Shown here one piece after another: positions 63,001 through 64,000 of a DNA stretch of 64,000 nt. The notes below the pieces were generated by a model. The model made no database searches and was not told where the DNA came from. It worked only from the letters and a program-made list of their open reading frames with translations. The position numbers were made by a program, and so were the translations under genes. This stretch comes from Flavisolibacter ginsengisoli DSM 18119 (lineage in GTDB: Bacteria; Bacteroidota; Bacteroidia; Chitinophagales; Chitinophagaceae). Numbering within the stretch: position 1 is the first letter of the stretch; the number at the start of each line of letters is the position of its first letter. The DNA lies in the NCBI RefSeq assembly GCF_900129295.1, contig NZ_FQUU01000022.1, positions 1-64,000 on the forward strand, given 5' to 3'.

Positions 63001-63407
63001 AGTTCAGTGACGCCGGATTCTATTTCAGTATTTTCTTTAAACCTGCGTGCAGTTTCCTTAACTACAGCGAAAGCCTCAGGTAACAGGTCCTTTAGAACTT
63101 CTTCTATTTTCTGATCCCTTTCTTTCTTTAGCTTGTCTACTTCCTGGTAAATGGTATCCTTGCCAACCAGGTCAGTAAAGGGAAGTTCTTCAGCTCTTTT
63201 ATTGGTATCAGCTATTTGCTCATCTATTGCTTTAAGGTGATCCTTGATGCGTTGGCGAAACTCATTCGTTTTATTTCGTAATTCATCATTGCTTATAGAT
63301 TTCAGGGAATCAAAGGCCTGGTTAACTTTTGTTACCAATGGCAGAATGAGTTTAACGTCTTTTTCCGACTTGCTGCCACCGAACATTTTAGATAAAAAAC
63401 CGATCAT
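60081..63407 (-). CDS. secA: Preprotein translocase ATPase SecA
   Basis: The 1108-residue protein has Walker A MATGEGKTLVSTLPAYL, the DEVDSVLIDDARTPLI motif II region, motif VI QLRGRAGRQGDPG, and the zinc-binding SEC-C tail DPCPCGSGKKYKNCHG. SecA drives protein export through SecYEG. It is about 200 residues longer than the Escherichia coli protein, as is usual in Bacteroidota, with inserts in the first nucleotide-binding region. It is a single-gene unit. Confidence 0.98.
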   Translation of the reverse strand: MIGFLSKMFGGSKSEKDVKLILPLVTKVNQAFDSLKSISNDELRNKTNEFRQRIKDHLKAIDEQIADTNKRAEELPFTDLVGKDTIYQEVDKLKKERDQKIEEVLKDLLPEAFAVVKETARRFKENTEIESGVTELDRQLSVTRDYININGDKVTYKNTWTAGGGQITWNMVHYDVQLIGGAVLHQGKIAEMATGEGKTLVSTLPAYLNALAGEGVHIVTVNDYLARRDSEWNGPIFEWLGLRVDCIDKHQPNSEERRNAYLADITYGTNNEFGFDYLRDNMVHTPEEMVQRKHHYAMVDEVDSVLIDDARTPLIISGPVPKGDDQQYHILKPRVQQLVEAQERIVRQNLNEAKKKFSEGDDDPKSGGLFLFRAYRGLPKYGPLIKFLSEPGIKVKMQKAENFYLADQQRNMHIVDEELLFQIDEKNKSVDLTDKGIGAITKAGEDPEFFVLPDIGVRLSEIEESDLPADEKLHQKEAILNEYSQKADRIHSVQQLLKSYTLFDKDVEYVVIEGQVKIVDEQTGRIMEGRRYSDGLHQAIEAKENVKIEAATQTYATVTLQNYFRMYHKLAGMTGTAETEAAELWSIYKLDVVTIPTNIPVIRKDEQDLVYKTKREKFKSVIDEIEQLRNAGRPVLVGTTSVEVSELLSRMLTAKKIPHNVLNAKQHAREAQVVAEAGLAGAITIATNMAGRGTDIKLGPGVKEAGGLAIIGTERHESRRVDRQLRGRAGRQGDPGTSQFYVSLEDDLMRMFGSERIAGLMDKFGYKEGEVIQHSMITKSIERAQRKVEENNFGIRKRLLEYDDVMNMQRNAIYLKRNHALFGDRLALDIDNAFSVTAEDLVSSNREQDDYEGFKLSCIVNFGLDTKITHEEFKSNDVNSLTDHLYNEAIEAYQEHKEGIRKQAVPVFKNIRQSQGQHIENVVVPFTDGKKGINVLTNLDKTVSTDGEELCSAMERNITLAIIDDAWKEHLRAMDDLKQSVQTVYLEQKDPLVIYKVEAYNLFKRMSSEVNRDIVSFLCHAQLPIQEEAPNLREGRQQKTDMSKMTANKEQIDAAGSDYGANENDYFDPSGDVAVKQEPIKVGPKIGRNDPCPCGSGKKYKNCHGKEA

Positions 63408-63632
63408 AAATTGTATAGATATTTCAATTATCGACTATAACTAAAGATAAGTCTCTGCAAAACAGAGAATTATTTTTGTCAAAAAGAGTGCTAATATAGT
63501 TTAGAAGCCATTTTGACAGAGCCGTCAAAGATAATTCAATTTGCAGTGCTCTTTACCAGGTTAACAAAGCCAAAACTTTTATTACTGGTTTAGCGTACTT
63601 TTCAGTCTTCATATAATAAACCAGGGGATTAA
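63408..63632. other. Divergent promoter region between secA and a lipoprotein gene
   Basis: Both genes start outward from this 225-base stretch. No convincing -33/-7 pair was fixed; a small inverted repeat (tctctg / cagaga) is at about 63452-63468. Confidence 0.4.
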
Positions 63633-64000
63633 ATGAGGAAATCAGGATACTTGCTTTTGTTCATAATCATCATTCTCTATAGCAGTTGTACCAATCCTGA
63701 AAAAAAGGTTGAAAGTCCTGGTTCAGGGGGGGCAATATTTTACAGTTTAAGAATATGGGGTGAGGAAGGCAATGATAGTGTTAGTTGTATGTTTCAATAT
63801 CATGCCGGAGGTATTAATGGACCGGTTGTATTTCCAGGAGAGAAAACCCGGGTTGAACTTGACAAGGTGTCGATGAAACTAGATAGTGCTAATTTATCTG
63901 GACCTTATTACGATGTTAGAAGGCCCCTCCAGGGTTTTAATGGCCGGCATGAGGTAGTATTTTCAGGCCATGGCAACCATTCCAATGAAATCCAGTTTGA
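63633..64000 (+). CDS. Lipoprotein of unknown function, 5' part (runs off the window)
   Basis: An ATG-started frame remains open to the window end, giving at least 122 residues. The N-terminus is a clear lipoprotein signal (LLLFIIIILYSSC, lipid Cys19). The rest is beta-type, with FYSLRIWGEEGNDSVSC, GPVVFPGEKTRVELDK, and RHEVVFSGHGNHSNE, and may be an envelope lipoprotein with an Ig-like fold. I do not recognise the family. Confidence 0.75.
   Translation, partial: MRKSGYLLLFIIIILYSSCTNPEKKVESPGSGGAIFYSLRIWGEEGNDSVSCMFQYHAGGINGPVVFPGEKTRVELDKVSMKLDSANLSGPYYDVRRPLQGFNGRHEVVFSGHGNHSNEIQF

Overview
This window looks like a chromosomal segment of a Bacteroidota bacterium, most probably from the Chitinophagaceae or a close relative. 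The evidence is a type IX secretion (T9SS) sorting domain and the T9SS component PorD, the Bacteroidota form of RNA polymerase omega, OmpA and DUF5916 envelope proteins, menaquinone synthesis through futalosine, and several TAnnTTTG-type -7 promoter elements. The family-level placement is inference. No rRNA, tRNA, CRISPR array, transposase or phage structural gene was seen.

Layout. 1-2.7 kb: the C-terminal part of a large T9SS-secreted surface protein, then a papain-like lipoprotein protease. 3.3-5.9 kb: an accessory island with an FRG-domain protein, an orphan 200-residue protein flanked by several repeat families, and a small basic protein. 6-9.4 kb: DUF6728-like membrane peptide, surE - small membrane protein - lpxB, and a LexA-like XRE/S24 regulator. 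9.5-18.8 kb: a DUF5916 outer-membrane protein, then a minus-strand operon exonuclease - ATP-dependent DNA ligase - DEXH helicase - PdeM - histone-deacetylase-like protein, i.e. the known ligase-associated DNA-repair cluster extended by a deacetylase gene. 18.9-24.7 kb: a periplasmic binding protein, guaA, a GIN-domain lipoprotein, a lipid kinase, a rhomboid protease and a Gly-rich RRM protein. 25-29.1 kb: rpsF-rpsR-rplI, recJ and a polyprenyl synthase.

29.3-36.2 kb: an OmpA-family porin, then bamD-rpoZ, coaBC-porD-DUF4296, and a two-subunit CoA transferase. 36.2-41.5 kb is a signalling island: a minus-strand unit made of a possible 23-residue peptide, a 7-TM protein, a histidine kinase and a NarL-type regulator, followed by two further NarL-type regulators with no kinase beside them, one translationally coupled to a methyltransferase. 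41.5-48.4 kb: an ADC-lyase-like PLP enzyme, mqnB-mqnD, PTPS-folE-fabD, a GNAT, a Cys/Met PLP enzyme and a DinB protein. 48.4-59.9 kb: mlaE-mlaF, malic enzyme, M20 hydrolase, SPOR protein, deoC and two amidohydrolase-family exported proteins. 60-64 kb: secA and the start of a lipoprotein gene that runs off the window.

Most of the sequence is ordinary housekeeping. The best leads are the putative peptide/7-TM/kinase/regulator operon (36.2-38.6 kb), the repeat-bracketed cassette with a helically phased CGG array (4.5-5.5 kb), a two-copy hairpin element with a compensatory base-pair change (4.3 and 46.0 kb), and the deacetylase attached to the DNA-repair operon. Several start codons were moved from the longest open frame to an internal ATG where the first codon was TTG or GTG and the family N-terminus fitted better; this is said in each entry.
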